In this document: positions 12,072-23,330 of the stretch, piece after piece
Layout of the letters: every line of letters begins with the position of its first letter
Position numbering within the stretch: the stretch's first letter is position 1
Origin: Brassica napus
Taxonomy: Eukaryota; Streptophyta; Magnoliopsida; Brassicales; Brassicaceae
Assembly (NCBI RefSeq): GCF_020379485.1
Contig: NC_063450.1
Coordinates: forward strand, 46,590,681 to 46,654,680
Reading direction: 5' to 3'
DNA: 64,000 nucleotides
Position numbers and translations under genes: made by a program
Notes under the pieces: model-generated
Told to the model about the DNA's origin: nothing
Database searches by the model: none
The model's input: the letters and a program-made list of their open reading frames with translations, nothing else

Positions 12072-14249
12072 GGGGGTGTTATTGGCTGTATAATTCTAAA
12101 TCAACTCCATCAGATTTAAAATAGATAAGATTTAAAAAAAAATTTGAATTCAGTTTAAAATTTAATATATACGAGTTATCTATAATTTTAAAATCCTTAT
12201 CAATTTATTTATAAATCAAAAAGATATCATTTTATTTCTATAACAGAATTGGACTACATTTAAAAGGATTCTAATTTGAAATTTATGTGAAGGAAATTTT
12301 TATAAGAATATAAACTGAAACAAAAATACTTCAAACGCAACAAAACTATATAATCATAAGATTACTATAGACAATGACAATATCATTTTAATTATTATGA
12401 CAGTAAAAATGAAATGATGTTAATCCATGTGAATCAACAAGTTAACAAAATAAAGAGCACATATGAATTATCAAACGAAGAGATTGTGTTTCAACAAGTT
12501 AATCAATTTGATAGAAGGAAATCTGGGTTTGGTCCCAGAATGAAAGCTATTTTTCTATTGGAAAATAGGTTTGATGTATGCTCTTGTTCTTATAGATATA
12601 AAGTAGATAATGTTTCTTCTATTTTATATTGAGAAAATTTCCAAAACGGAACAAAAATTTAGGATGGTTGTCCTTTTAGTATAATACCATCACTAAGTTG
12701 TCCATATAGTATAATATTTTTTATAATACCAAAACTAACATTTCATTAATCAAATTAAACATATTTTAAAACCATTTTTAATGGAAAAGATAAAAATAAA
12801 ATGTTTTAGAAAAGCAAAAGAAATGTAAAAAAAAAATTTTTTAAAAGGAACAAAACATACTGAAGTACGGAACCAAATATCCCTACTAACCCTAATCTTC
12901 TTCCATATCAAAATCCTCCACAACCATTCTTTTAAAATCTTCTAATGTAGAACTTGATTCCAATAACAGTAGCCTACCCCCTTTGTCATCAGCCGAAAAA
13001 ACTCATCCAGTGGTTGAACCAAATTCCCAAACACCACATGTTGTATAGATATGCATCATAGAACAAGAGTTTGTGAAAATCACAAGACAAATTATGGAGA
13101 AATCATATATTGATGAAGAAGAAAAGGAAAAATTGTTTTTTTATATTTTGGCAAAGTAAATCGATCAAAACACGTTTTAGGAAGTTAGAATATTTTAAGA
13201 ATATTTTTAGAATATTTTCTTAACAGAAACTTCCTTAATTTTCGAAAAAAACATGTTTTCTTATCCGTAGAAGGCACCTTCTACAATGAGTAGAACCATG
13301 ACAAAAATCTTGAATGCAATTTCTACCTCATGTAGACGTACGTGTTGTACTTAGATTTCGCATTCCCGAAATTTTAGAATACTTCATAAAAGTAGAAACT
13401 GCATTTGAGAGAAAAGTAAATATATTTACCATTAGTAGAATTCGCATTCCTCATATTCAGAATTTTAATGAAAAGTAGATTTTTCGTTCTAAAAAAGGTA
13501 GATGGACTTGTTTATTCAGGAATTCGTTTTCTACTAACTCATTTTCCGTAGAAGACGAGTTCTACTTTTAGTAGAACAAAATTTAAAAATTTTATTTATC
13601 AAGTTTTTCAACCAAAAAAATATATGTGTTTGTGTATATCGGTGTTTTATTAATTTTTTATATTTTTAATAATTTTTCTGATTCATTAAACTATTTATTT
13701 CATTAAATTTCATAAAGAAAAAGGGTAAAAAGGAGATAAAATGGACAAAATTGATTTTATACCAAAAGGACAACCATGCTAAATTTTTGTTCCGTTTTGG
13801 TAGTTTTCCCTTTTATATTTTGTTTTTGTTTTGTCCATAAGTTAGCTTGACCTTAGAATTTACGTTAGATGTGTTTTGGTTTCACAAATCTCAAGGTAAA
13901 ATGGAAGATTTTGATAGAAAGAGTTTACACAGAAAAGTAAATTTAAATCCCCTTCAGAATATTTCAAATCAAATGAATTGTAAACATCTATCAAACATGA
14001 ATAACACTAGATTTAAAATGTTGAATTTTAATCTTTGATTGAATAACACAAGAATTAAAATTCTTTTGTTAAAAAGATTTGAAATACATAAACCAATAAC
14101 ACAAGATTTTAAAACTATTTAGTAAAGATATTTTAAATACAATAATCAATAACACTAGATTTAGAAACAAATTTTAAATCCATCATTGAATAACACTAAA
14201 ATAGAAAACCTATAGAATTAATTCTAAATACACTATCAAATAACACACC
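12072..14249. mobile_element. PIF/Harbinger-like MITE interrupted by a MULE MITE
   Basis: The ends are inverted: GGGGGTGTTATTGGCTG at the left, and the right end reads GGTGTGTTATTTGATAG on the other strand, followed inward on both sides by an ATTCTAAAT/ATTTAGAATT motif. The flanking 3-bp direct repeat is TAA (12069-12071 and 14250-14252). GGGGGTGTT-type ends plus a TAA duplication are typical of Harbinger/Tourist elements. The nested insertion at 12631-13810 accounts for about half its length. It sits between the leader and the malectin exon of the kinase pseudogene. Confidence 0.7.
12631..13810. mobile_element. Non-autonomous MULE (MITE) with 9-bp target duplication
   Basis: Terminal inverted repeats of about 45 bp: left GAGAAAATTTCCAAAACGGA onward; the right end, reversed, reads GGGAAAACTACCAAAACGGA onward, both continuing into an ACAAAAATTTAG-ATGGTTGTCC block. 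The 9-bp direct repeat TTTTATATT flanks it at 12622-12630 and 13811-13819, the Mutator signature. The interior has no recognisable transposase. It contains many GTAGAA/TTCTAC motifs between about 13266 and 13575, resembling a subterminal repeat field. Confidence 0.85.
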
Positions 14250-14354
14250 TAAATAGAACTTTGCAAATCTACTCTTTCTATTTCTTTTATTTTTTCAATT
14301 TTTTTCTTATCTTTTTCTTATTTTTTTATTTTTTATATTTCTTTTGCTTCTCTT

Positions 14355-15660
14355 CGCTCTCTAGCAATACAAGAACTCGGAGGATTCTCGTGATGTTCCC
14401 AAAGGAACAATAATCTCGTCGGATCCATCCAAACTCATAGGAGTGGAAAATCCTGAATTGTACGCTCAAGCACGACTTTCCCCGATCTTCTTGACATATT
14501 ACATGTTTTGTCTCACTAGCAGAAACTACAAGATGTACACTTTGCTGAAATTATATTCAATGATACCAGCGGTTACACAAACTGAGGTAAACGCCTCTTT
14601 GACATACATATTTAGGTAACAACTTTGAGTCTTGATGTTTGGATGGTAATAAATAACCAAAAAGGAATCTGATCCAAAGCGGTTGACATAATACATGCAG
14701 GGAGTACTTGTTCTGAAAGATTTCAATATCGCCGAGGAGGCTGGAGGTGCTGGAAAAGCCGTTGTGAAGACATTTCCAGTCACAGTAAACAATTAGTCTC
14801 TAGAGATACACTTGTATTGGGCTGGGAAAGGGACTGTAGCCACTCCTGTAAAACGTGTTTACGGTCCTCTTATATCAGCTATAGCTGTTGATCTAGGTAA
14901 ATATGAAAACAAGATTAATTGGTTTTCTGATTCTATACCATCATTATCTAACCAAATTACATATTCGTTTCGCCAGTTATGAATGGGACCTCTTCAAGTT
15001 CACAGTCACACATATGGGTAGGAATCGGGGTTGGTTTGGCTGTGCATTTCTTGCTGTTGATTGGCTGTGGTATTCTCTGGTTTAAAGGTCTTCTAACATC
15101 CAAAAGCCGTGAAAATGCTGGAAGGGGAATTCAGTGCAGAGATGGATGCAAAGCTAGTTAACATATCCAATGAAAGTGAAAATAGAAGTGGAAGCTGAAG
15201 ACAGTTCTGAAGAAGAAATCACAGAAGAGTTTTATGAAATCACATATGATATTTCTAAAATCAGCTTGGTGGGATCGAGATTTAAAGGAAAAGAAAGGGA
15301 TGTAGCAAGTTCGTCTGGTTACTAGTAGCTTGATGTTAGTGTAAGTATTGTGTGATATTGCTAATGCTTAGTATGCTCATTAGTAAAGTTTATGGAGAGG
15401 AGTAAAACAGTTATATCTCCCTTTTCAGTTGCAAGATACACAATATAACTAATGAATGAATATTATAGATGCCTTTTGATTACAGTAAGCCTAAAATAAT
15501 CACTATCAATTATTAGATAATACTATATTCTTTACATCGAAAAAATAGCATGTAAATTAAACTGTGTATAAATATTTATAATGTACAGTTGATGCTGAAT
15601 GTAGGAAAGCTCATAGAGTGTAGGTCACACTCGAGCTCAGTAATCTAACCAATACCATCA
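14355..15660 (+). pseudogene. Truncated LRR-malectin receptor kinase pseudogene (malectin-TM-tail)
   Basis: Homologous to the intact gene at 51639-58301. It begins inside malectin exon 17, with a frame reading VPKGTIISSDPSK then [19 protein letters not shown]. The exon-18 copy starts near 14701 ([20 protein letters not shown]) but has an in-frame TAG after AVNN-equivalent codons near 14795. The membrane exon is at about 14977-15106 (HIWVGIGVGLAVHFLLLIGC). It is then fused directly to the C-terminal tail (ENAGRG in the shifted frame; MLEGEFSAEMDAKL in the original). All LRR exons and the whole kinase domain are missing. The 3' non-coding region up to 15646 matches that of the intact gene and includes the terminal codons of the lipase gene in antisense. 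Several indels and stops rule out a full reading frame. Confidence 0.88.
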
Positions 15661-15834
15661 AAACTAGAAGTATTTCCTCTTGTCCAAATGTAAGAAAACA
15701 AATAATTTTATACATACTTTTGTAATATGTTTGATTTTGTTTCTCAAAATGCAGCATACGTGTGAAAAAATGTTAACTGGTACAATCTCCAAAGAGATTG
15801 AAACATTACTTCTATATAAAGATTACCAGAGTTT
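15646..15834 (+). pseudogene. LRR exon 4-5 remnant of the same receptor kinase
   Basis: Matches the exon 4 end, intron 4 and exon 5 of the intact gene (52225-52397). It contains CCTCTTGTCCAAATGTAAGA, then GTAATATGTTTGATTTTGTT, TGCAG and a block GTTAACTGGTACAATCTCCA that encodes LTGTI. It lies immediately 3' of the lipase-tail remnant, an order not found in the intact locus, and so marks a rearrangement junction. Confidence 0.8.
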
Positions 15835-15839
15835 GACCG

Positions 15840-16400
15840 GCGTTAAAACACGGCCGTGGCTTTGTTTCTAGTTTCTTCTTTAATTTAGTTTACAAAATTG
15901 GCAAAATATTTTTATAGAAGTTAAACTATTAGATTATATGTTCGGTTATTTAGGATGGTGTTGCTATCGTATCTGATTTTATCAATGACAATAAGCTAAT
16001 ATGTTAATAATTAGTACTTAACAAAAGTTTTTGTTATCCATAGCTAAATCCAATTGCAATCTGATTTGATTGGAACTCTAGAAATTGAAAACATTTTTAA
16101 TTAAACATTTCTGGTTCATATATATGAAACAAATTTTACCAAAAAAATACGAAGCAACTTGAATGATGTTACAATTTAGGATTCAACCACTTATTTATAA
16201 ATATATTTTCTGGTAAATATTATAGTTTTACTTGAATTATTGTGTTGTATTCTAAATAAGTAGTATTTTAATTCTGCTTCTATTTCTCGTGTCCCTAACA
16301 TCTTAGTTCATGTATGGTTAAATATAGAAGAAGAAATATAATTTTCTAAGGCTATAAATATCATTTAGTCAATTTACGGGATATTATTTAACAATTTTCT
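15840..16400. other. AT-rich spacer, nothing recognised
   Basis: AT-rich DNA between the kinase-fragment copy and the hAT-like MITE. I see no coding potential, RNA gene or clear repeat. Confidence 0.5.
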
Positions 16401-16949
16401 AAGGGCATGACTGGTTTCCCTGCTACCATCCGCAAACGCAGCTTTGGTAGCGGTTGTTGGCTTTTTACAACAATCACTCAAACCGCTTCAAACCTCTTAA
16501 ATTCAAAACCTGGTTTCATTTAGCGTTTGTGGTTGCGGGAGGGTAAATTTTTTTTCTTTTTTCAAAAACAATATAAATACAAAAATAAAAATTTTAAATT
16601 GAAATAAAAGAAATACTAAAATATGTCTATTATATTTTAATTTATATTATAAATTTTTAAAATAAAAATATTTTCTATAATTTTAAAAAATTTAAAATAC
16701 AATTTTTCTATTTATTATAATATTATGATGTTTAATATTTTTATAATTATATAAAATATAAATATTGTTAATTATTTGTTAACTGATGTTCTATTTAATG
16801 GTTAACCAGTCATAAGTATCCCGCAAACGCACCAATTTATAACCGCAGTACCAGTCGTACAAATTTCTAAAAATTGTTTAAAACCGGAACCACGTGCATC
16901 CGCAAACTCCCACAACCGCAATCGCTGCGGTTACATCAGTCAGGTCCTA
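16401..16949. mobile_element. hAT-like MITE
   Basis: The left end reads AAGGGCATGACTGGTTTCCC. The right end read in reverse is TTAGGACCTGACTGATGTAA. Internally, CGCAAACGCAG-type motifs recur near both ends in inverted orientation (ATCCGCAAACGCAGC at the left; CCGCAATCGCTGCGG and ATCCGCAAACTCCC at the right). The centre is extremely AT-rich. GGGCATGACTGGT ends are typical of short plant hAT-derived MITEs. A clean 8-bp target duplication is not evident. Confidence 0.55.
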
Positions 16950-17343
16950 ACACATTTCCTTGAAAAAAAGACATGACAAGAATAAAAATTTTAAAGATAA
17001 ATTAAAAGGTTATTTGTAAAATACCCAAAAAACCATAATTAGATTTTGAGAGAGGATAGAAAGAGAAAAAATAAGAAGAAGAAAGACCAAAAAATAAGAA
17101 AGATGAAAAATAAGAGAGGAAGTAACTTTGATTATTGGTTAATTTAGTTTTATTTTTTGGTGTATATTACATGCAATTTCTAATAAATTAATGTATTAAA
17201 CCAAACCAAACCCAGTAGAAGTAAAAAACAAATAAATTATTTTTAATAAAAAATAAAAATCCTCTATGCTCCAAGGTTAACCGGAAATGGATGATTTTGG
17301 ATTAAACCAAACATGTTCAAATTTAACCGGAAATAGCCGCGTG

Positions 17344-17441
17344 AAATCCTCTACGCTCCAAGTTTAACATGACCCGTCAATGGGTTCAATACAAATCCTC
17401 TACGCTCCAAGTTTAACATGACCCGTCAATGGGTTTAATAC
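17344..17441. repeat. 49-bp tandem duplication in promoter copy C
   Basis: Two adjacent near-identical 49-bp units starting AAATCCTCTACGCTCCAAGT at 17344 and 17393, differing at one base near the end. A third partial match occurs near 17259. The other promoter copies have one version. Confidence 0.85.
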
Positions 17442-17449
17442 GTATTGGA

Positions 17450-18380
17450 CAAATTATCCAATTATATTATCATTTCGATTTGTGCAATTTAAAAGATTTT
17501 TGTTATTTTTTCTAATAATTTGATCAAAATATAGACCTAATAAAATGTATTATTATTTTTTGAAAAATATATTTATTTTTTCTTATTTTGTAACCTTTTC
17601 TAAACCATGTTATATATATTTATATACAAACTATATTGTCAATTTAATAGACATGTTTTTGTGATTTATATGCTCTCATAAGAGTTATAAAGTAAAAGGA
17701 AATTAAAACTAAAACTTAATTAGGAAATAATAAGCAAAAAAAGTACACGAATTTTTTTTATTAATGGCAATTTAATAAAATGTATTTAATTTGTTAAGGG
17801 TAACTATGTACTTGACCGTTTTATGAATTAACGTAAACATGTCACGTATAATTATACTATAATAAGACTCTTATGGTGTAAATTATCAAATTGTTTTAAG
17901 TTAGTCTTATTTTAAATCATTTTTTCAAAACAAAAATGTTGATCATACCATCAATTTGTGTTATTTGAAAGTTTTTTTATTGTTTTTGATCAAAAATGTA
18001 GTCCTAATAAAAAATTTAATTAGTCTCATATTTTCAGGCTATTTAACTTATATTTTCTAAAAATTTAATTATTTTTGTTTTTTTGGAAAGTTTCCTGTTC
18101 TAAATTAGGTTATATATATTTAATATATAAAATATCTATTGTAAACTTATAAATATGTTTTTGTGATTTATATGGTTTTATAAGAGTTATAAAGAAAAAG
18201 GAAATTATAACTAAAACTTAATCAGAAACTACTAAGCAAAAAAAGGAAATTAAAAAAAATTATTAATGGTAATTAGATAAAATGTGTTTAATTCATTAAG
18301 GAGAAATATGTAATTGACCATTTTAAGAATTAGTGTAACCATGGCACGTAGAAAATTGGCTTTTAAAATAATATTATAGA
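17450..18380. repeat. Two diverged tandem ~430-bp AT-rich units
   Basis: Two units share, in the same order, GATCAAAA-TGTAG-CCTAATAAAA, a TTATATATATTTA block, TTTTTGTGATTTATATG, AAGAGTTATAAAG, AACTAAAACTTAAT, TAAGCAAAAAAAG and a TAAC(C)ATG-CACGTA block. The right edge (TTTTAAAATAATATTATAGA, 18361-18380) reads in reverse like a Helitron 5' end, but no matching 3' hairpin is visible. It interrupts promoter copy C. Confidence 0.55.
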
Positions 18381-19504
18381 GAAATTATACTTTGGATCAA
18401 TACATGTAAAAAAAAAAAAAATTCGAAGTTAAAATGGATAAGTAGTTATTTTTGGTATAACATATCACATAAAAGATTATCTGGATTGATTTTGTTATCA
18501 ATTAAGACTTTTATGATTAAATATTTGATTACAATAGTTTAAGGAATGGGTTTGTAGGAAAACATGCAAAAACTATATTTTAGTGTTTTAAATTTACTGT
18601 TTTTATAAACAATTAATGTAATTCGGTTATTTTATTGAATTTTATTACTCTCATATTAATATTTATAATTTAAATAAAATATATCGAAGAGCATAGTTTA
18701 ATTATTATTTTTTGGTAAAACATAATTTAAAAACTTGATTATGGCATTACAATTAGACCAATACTGTGACCTCTTCAAAAGAACTACAGTTTGTGGTTCT
18801 AGAAACTTTTCTTCATTTTCTTCCTTTCATTTTCACGCTTTTGTTCAGATGGCGTGTTGTGATTTAAGAAAGAAAAATGTGTTCTGGATGCAAGGATCTC
18901 TCTTGATACTAGAAAAAAAATTAATGAAGAAAGGGTGTGGCAAATAAAACTTAAACAAGGGTTGATCTTATTTATCAGATGAAATTATTGAATTATACCG
19001 GATTTAACCAAAAAAATAGTTTACTCTTTTAATGATTCGGACCAATCGCTATTTGTTGAGTTACTACATCAATTTAGAAGTTCAACTGAATTTGAAAGAA
19101 TTGATATTAACTAAATTCTTGTGTTATTCAATAATGTATTTCTTCAATTTTTTAAAAAATTGTGTTATTAACTATTTTTCTTGTCATATTGGATTATGTA
19201 TTTAAATCATTCTACTAAGATACTTTAAATTCTATTCAATTCACTAATTTTCTAATTCTATTATTTGTGTTATTCAATTTTGGAAGATTTTATTGTAATT
19301 GTATTTGAAAAGACTTTAATGAAAAAAATATTATAAAATGTAATGAATCAATTCTTAAGGTTCAAATTATGATTTCAAGAGAAGAAATTTATTGGTCATT
19401 ATAATACTATAGATTTGAAAATACAATGTTTGCTATGAATTTAAAAATTTATTATCATTTTGATGAATGACAAAAGTATATCATTTGTTGTAATCCATAT
19501 TACA

Positions 19505-20382
19505 ATGGAAGAGAGATCTTCTTAATCAAAATCCAACTGTGTCTCGAGAAGAGTATAAACTAAAGGTGGGCGTTCGGGTATTCATTTGGGTCCAGTTTGG
19601 GTCTGTTTGGATTTTTGGATTTAAATTTTTTAGTCGGGTATTTAGAAAATTTCGGGTTCGGTTCGGTTTGGATCTTTGCGGATTCGGATAACCCGTTTAA
19701 ATTATTTTTAAAATTTTAATATTCACATATAATTTAAATTTTTCAAAATCTAAAAATAAAAATAATATATAACATATAAATTTGAATAACGTATGATAAA
19801 ATACCTAAAATTAGCATAAAAATTTGTTTAGTTTGAATATTTGGATGGACAATCAATATACATTTTAATTATTTTTGGTGTTTTGAGTATTGTTTAGTTA
19901 TTTTACATATTTAATTTTGACTATTTGTATATATTTTAAAATATTATACAAAATTTTAAAATATCTTATAATTTTGGATATTTTTTGGATATTAAATCTA
20001 AAAAATAGCTAGACATATTCAAGTATATAAATATGATTCAGATATATTTGGATGGGTTTGGTTTCGGTTTTTTATATACTAAAATTTTGAACCTATTCAG
20101 ATATATAACCAATTTTGATTCAGATACTACTTTTTCGATTCGGTTCGGTTCTTTGGATTTGGATTTTTTGTTTTGAAAAATGAGGAATTGTAGAGGAATT
20201 TCTCTTGATTAAATAATAATATAGAATGGAAGGAAGAATGTTTCTCTCTTCTCATCATCTGCTACTTTGCTTCGACGAAGAGACGAAGGGGTTTCATTGA
20301 GAAACAGCAACCATTTTTAATTTGTTTTTAAGTATAAGTATACATATGCAGTTTTTTTTTTTTTTTTGTCATCTGATATCTA
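19505..20382. repeat. NUDT7-upstream/kinase-promoter copy D, split by an insertion
   Basis: 19505-19560 (GATCTTCTTAATCAAAATCC, CTGTGTCTCGAGAAGAG) matches 348-386. 20176-20382 (TTTCTCTTGATTAAATAATA, CTTTGCTTCGACGAAGAGAC) matches about 430-560. Between them, 19561-20175 is an AT-rich insert edged with GGTTCGGTT/TTCGGGT-rich sequence, a common Brassicaceae repeat type of unknown class. At 20383 the promoter copy is cut by Helitron 2; sequence like its continuation is next seen near 51070. Confidence 0.65.
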
Positions 20383-22552
20383 TCTGTCTATATTAATAAA
20401 ATCAGTTTTTTTATCTCTATGGGGGGAATAATGACATCTGCCAACTGTTCATTGGCTCTTATTTTCGTGTTGGGCTTTATATGATAAATTCTATTCTGTT
20501 TTGTTTCCGGCCCATGTCATAACTCTGCCCGTAATAGAGTGACGTCGTCGACGTGTTGGGCTTATATACTAATAAACTTTTTTCGAAGTGTTGGGCTTAT
20601 ATACTAATAAACTCTGTTTTATTTTGTATCAGGCCCGTGCATGAAGACGATTGATTGCCCTATGACGGTTTCACCGTTTCGTGTTTCTTCTCTTTATTTC
20701 CTGTAAATTCTGCATTACCCCACTCATTAGCATTCAATCCGTTCTCTTCCCCATGGTTACTCAGTAGAGCTTTGGGTATAAATACCTACTCATTCAGACA
20801 TGAACATCACAGCTTCGATGCGAATCAGAAGATAACTCTGTTCAATTTTCGGTTATTACAATGGTGAATTCACAAGTCCTTCTTACCGATTTGAAAGCAG
20901 GCCCGTGTTCCAACGTTGTCGAGGTTTGGTTGCGATTCGGGGAGGCCAGAAACGTGAGGAAAGGTGGTGAATTGATGAGTATTGACATACTTTTTGTCGA
21001 TGAGAATGTAAGGTTCTTTTCATAATTTTTATTTGTAGTTTATTCCATTAAGATTCTGTGAAATTAACCGCCATTTGCGATAGTTACATACTCATAGTCT
21101 TAACGTTTTGATTTCTTTGTATTGACAGTCAACGGTTACGCAAGGATCTGTTGGTGCGAACCGTCAGCTTAGGTTCATGGATGGTTTATGCGAAGGCTCT
21201 CTTTACACGTTAACCGGATTTGAAGTCACACGCAGCAACACCAATTTTCGTTTGTCTGATGCTCCTTTCTCGATTCGGTTCAATGAAGGAACCAAACTTG
21301 AGAAGATACCGGCGTCTTTATTCTCTGAAACAGGCTTTTTCAGGTCTTTCTTCTTAGTGTCTTAAACCAACTGGTAAAGTACTAATCAGCTGCTACTGTA
21401 GGAGCCTGAAAGCTTCATCTCCTGAGTTTACAAGCATATGTGCAAGTTTCTTAGTCAATGATATGTGTTTTTGCGTGTCAAAACCCTTTGTCAAACTCTA
21501 ATCACTATACCACAAATCTTGCGTGTAGATGCTAAAAGATGCCGAACTTAACGATGTGATTGCAGAAGACCGTATCCCTCTATGCTCTAGCTCTACTTCT
21601 AAGTCATTGTACCTTTCTGGTAATGATGCTCACTCTTTGTTTTTCATTTTCTTTGTTATTTCTCCTCCTCTGTCCTCAAAAGAGATAATAAAATGAGAGG
21701 ATATTTTGTCTCGGTTTGACTCGAAAAGAATCTAATCGCCATGTAACCATTTTGAGTAATCATGTCATTGACTTAGGCTCCGATATATTAGATATATATT
21801 GGTGTTAGCTCTGTCTCCTCCCAGTTCATTTAAATTGTATTATATACTTTTAAATTATTGGATCAATGTGAACAAAGAATGTGTTTCCACGCATTAAAAT
21901 AATGAACACTATTCTAAATTTTAATAGAGATAGAGATAAAATTATAAAACAAACCAACATATATGAAATTATGAATATGTCATCAATTTAATAAAATTAG
22001 GTTATTATGTTGATTAATAGTAAAAGCCTATCATATAATGGATTTCAAATCATTCATTATAAATCAATAAAAAAACTCCATAAACTAATCCAAAGAAATA
22101 TTATCATCGCATGTGCAGATCAATCGTCGAGAAGCAGTTGGTAATATCATGGAACCATCAATCAACGATTTTAACCAAAAGCACTCAAGATAACCGGGTA
22201 TGAGCAAGTGCAACCGAAGTCTCTTGCATCATTTCTAACCAGTTCAAAAAACAAAAAAAATAGAAATAAGAAAGAGAAAGCCTAAAGGAAAATAGAAGAG
22301 AAAAAAACGATTTTTTTTAAAAAAGACGTTTCTGAGGTTACTTCTTCACATGTCTTCTTCTTAGTGGTAAAAAAATATTAATCTATGAAAACCACTTATT
22401 CATTAATTTATAAAAACCGCTCATGCTGTTATTCATGTTGTGCTAAGCAAGTACAAAACAAAATAATATACTATTTTTACAAACCACTATTAAATACATC
22501 AAAAAATAATTTTCACATACGAATCCGGCGCGTAGCGCCGGAATACCACTAG
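20383..22552 (+). mobile_element. Helitron 2, 2.17 kb, carrying a DUF223 gene
   Basis: Starts TCTGTCTATATTAATAAAAT at 20383 after A. It ends CTAG at 22549-22552 before T. A perfect 7-bp stem with GTA loop (CCGGCGC/GCGCCGG, 22525-22541) lies 7 nt before the terminal CTAG. Same architecture as Helitron 1, including the GTA loop. It lacks Rep/helicase. The only coding content seen is the DUF223 gene at 20861. Confidence 0.88.
20861..21364 (+). CDS. DUF223 / RPA70-like OB-fold protein (Helitron passenger, probably truncated)
   Basis: Exon 1 20861-21007 encodes 49 residues beginning MVNSQVLLTDLKAGPCSNVV, then RFGEARNVRKGGELMSIDIL, ending VDEN before GTAAGG. Exon 2 starts at 21129 after TTGACAG and reads STVTQGSVGANRQLRFMDGL, then the OB-fold strand pattern LYTLTGFEVTRSN--FRLSDAPFSIRF. 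It either stops at TAA 21362-21364, or splices at the CAG/GTCTTT near 21342 into further exon-like DNA (RLKASSPEFTS near 21403, MLKDAELNDVIAEDR near 21531). DUF223 proteins resemble the RPA large-subunit DNA-binding domain (family knowledge); related genes are common in plant Helitrons. No frame lesion is seen in exons 1-2. It may be expressed but lacks the C-terminal zinc domain of full RPA70. Confidence 0.65.
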
Positions 22553-23330
22553 TTATTAATAAACAAAGATAATAACACAGTGGAGGTCCAAAAAGCCCAA
22601 AATTAAAAAGAGACAACAAAAGCCCAAACAGAAAGAAAACGGGCCAAGCCAGAAACAAAGCCCAAAGGAAAACGGTGATCCCAATCCAAACTTCTCCACG
22701 CGTTAACATTTTGGCAAGGATGGGACACGTGCCCTAAAACCGGAACGTCACCGAACTTCACCGGCCAGCGCGTCACCGCCAGAACTACTAATCGAAAAAC
22801 CACCGGAACACACAGGAAACAGGTTACCGTTCAAAGAGTTTCGTGCCAACGAGATATGAAGGTGAGAAAGACCCAGCCACACCGCTTTAGCTTCCATCGC
22901 CGAAAAACCTTACGACGCCATGGATCTATAGCCAAAAGAACTCCTCTTCATATGAAGGAATTCCAATAAAACACCGTTGTCAATCCAATCGAAGCCGGAA
23001 TCTACTGGAACAGAGAGGCACAAAGAAGAGGAGAACCAACAGAATCCGGTACAATCCGAAGCTAATCCGCCATCAAACACCAGAAGATGATGTTAAACGG
23101 AGCCAGAAGGCGGCGGTCCAACACCGAAGAGTAAGGCGTGGGCCCCGGAGCCAAAAGTCGGTCGTCCACCAAAGGATAGGTGCGACACCAGAACATAAGC
23201 CGACCATACGATGCTATCAAATCCATCCACGCCGGAAAGGAAACCCGAACACCACGGATCAAGATTGCCGGAGAAGAAACCGGCACGAACGGCGAACCTC
23301 TCTCTAAAAGATAGAGGTGATATAAGAGAG
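22553..23330 (-). mobile_element. TE-like GC-richer segment, possibly LINE 3' region
   Basis: Abrupt change to higher GC after Helitron 2. On the minus strand it ends in GGGCTTTTTGGACCTCCACT followed by TTATTATC-rich sequence, reminiscent of the 3' non-coding end of plant LINEs, and has Pro/Ser/Leu-rich open frames up to 91 codons that match no domain I know. I cannot define its ends or confirm its class. Confidence 0.3.

Larger units (their letters stand above)
16970..19500 (+). repeat. Duplicated receptor-kinase promoter, copy C
   Basis: Diverged copy of the promoter block. Landmarks are GATTTTGGATTAAACC near 17292, AACCGGAAATAGCCGCGTGA near 17324, TTATCAATTAAGACTTTTAT near 18498 and TTAATGATTCGGACC near 19028. 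It is interrupted at about 17450-18380 by two tandem AT-rich units. It ends just before a scrap of the NUDT7 upstream segment at 19505. Confidence 0.65.

Noticed and set aside
22443..22803. Hydrophobic minus-strand frames suggesting membrane proteins
   Set aside because: They straddle the Helitron 2 end and an unclassified TE-like segment; low-complexity, no conserved motif.
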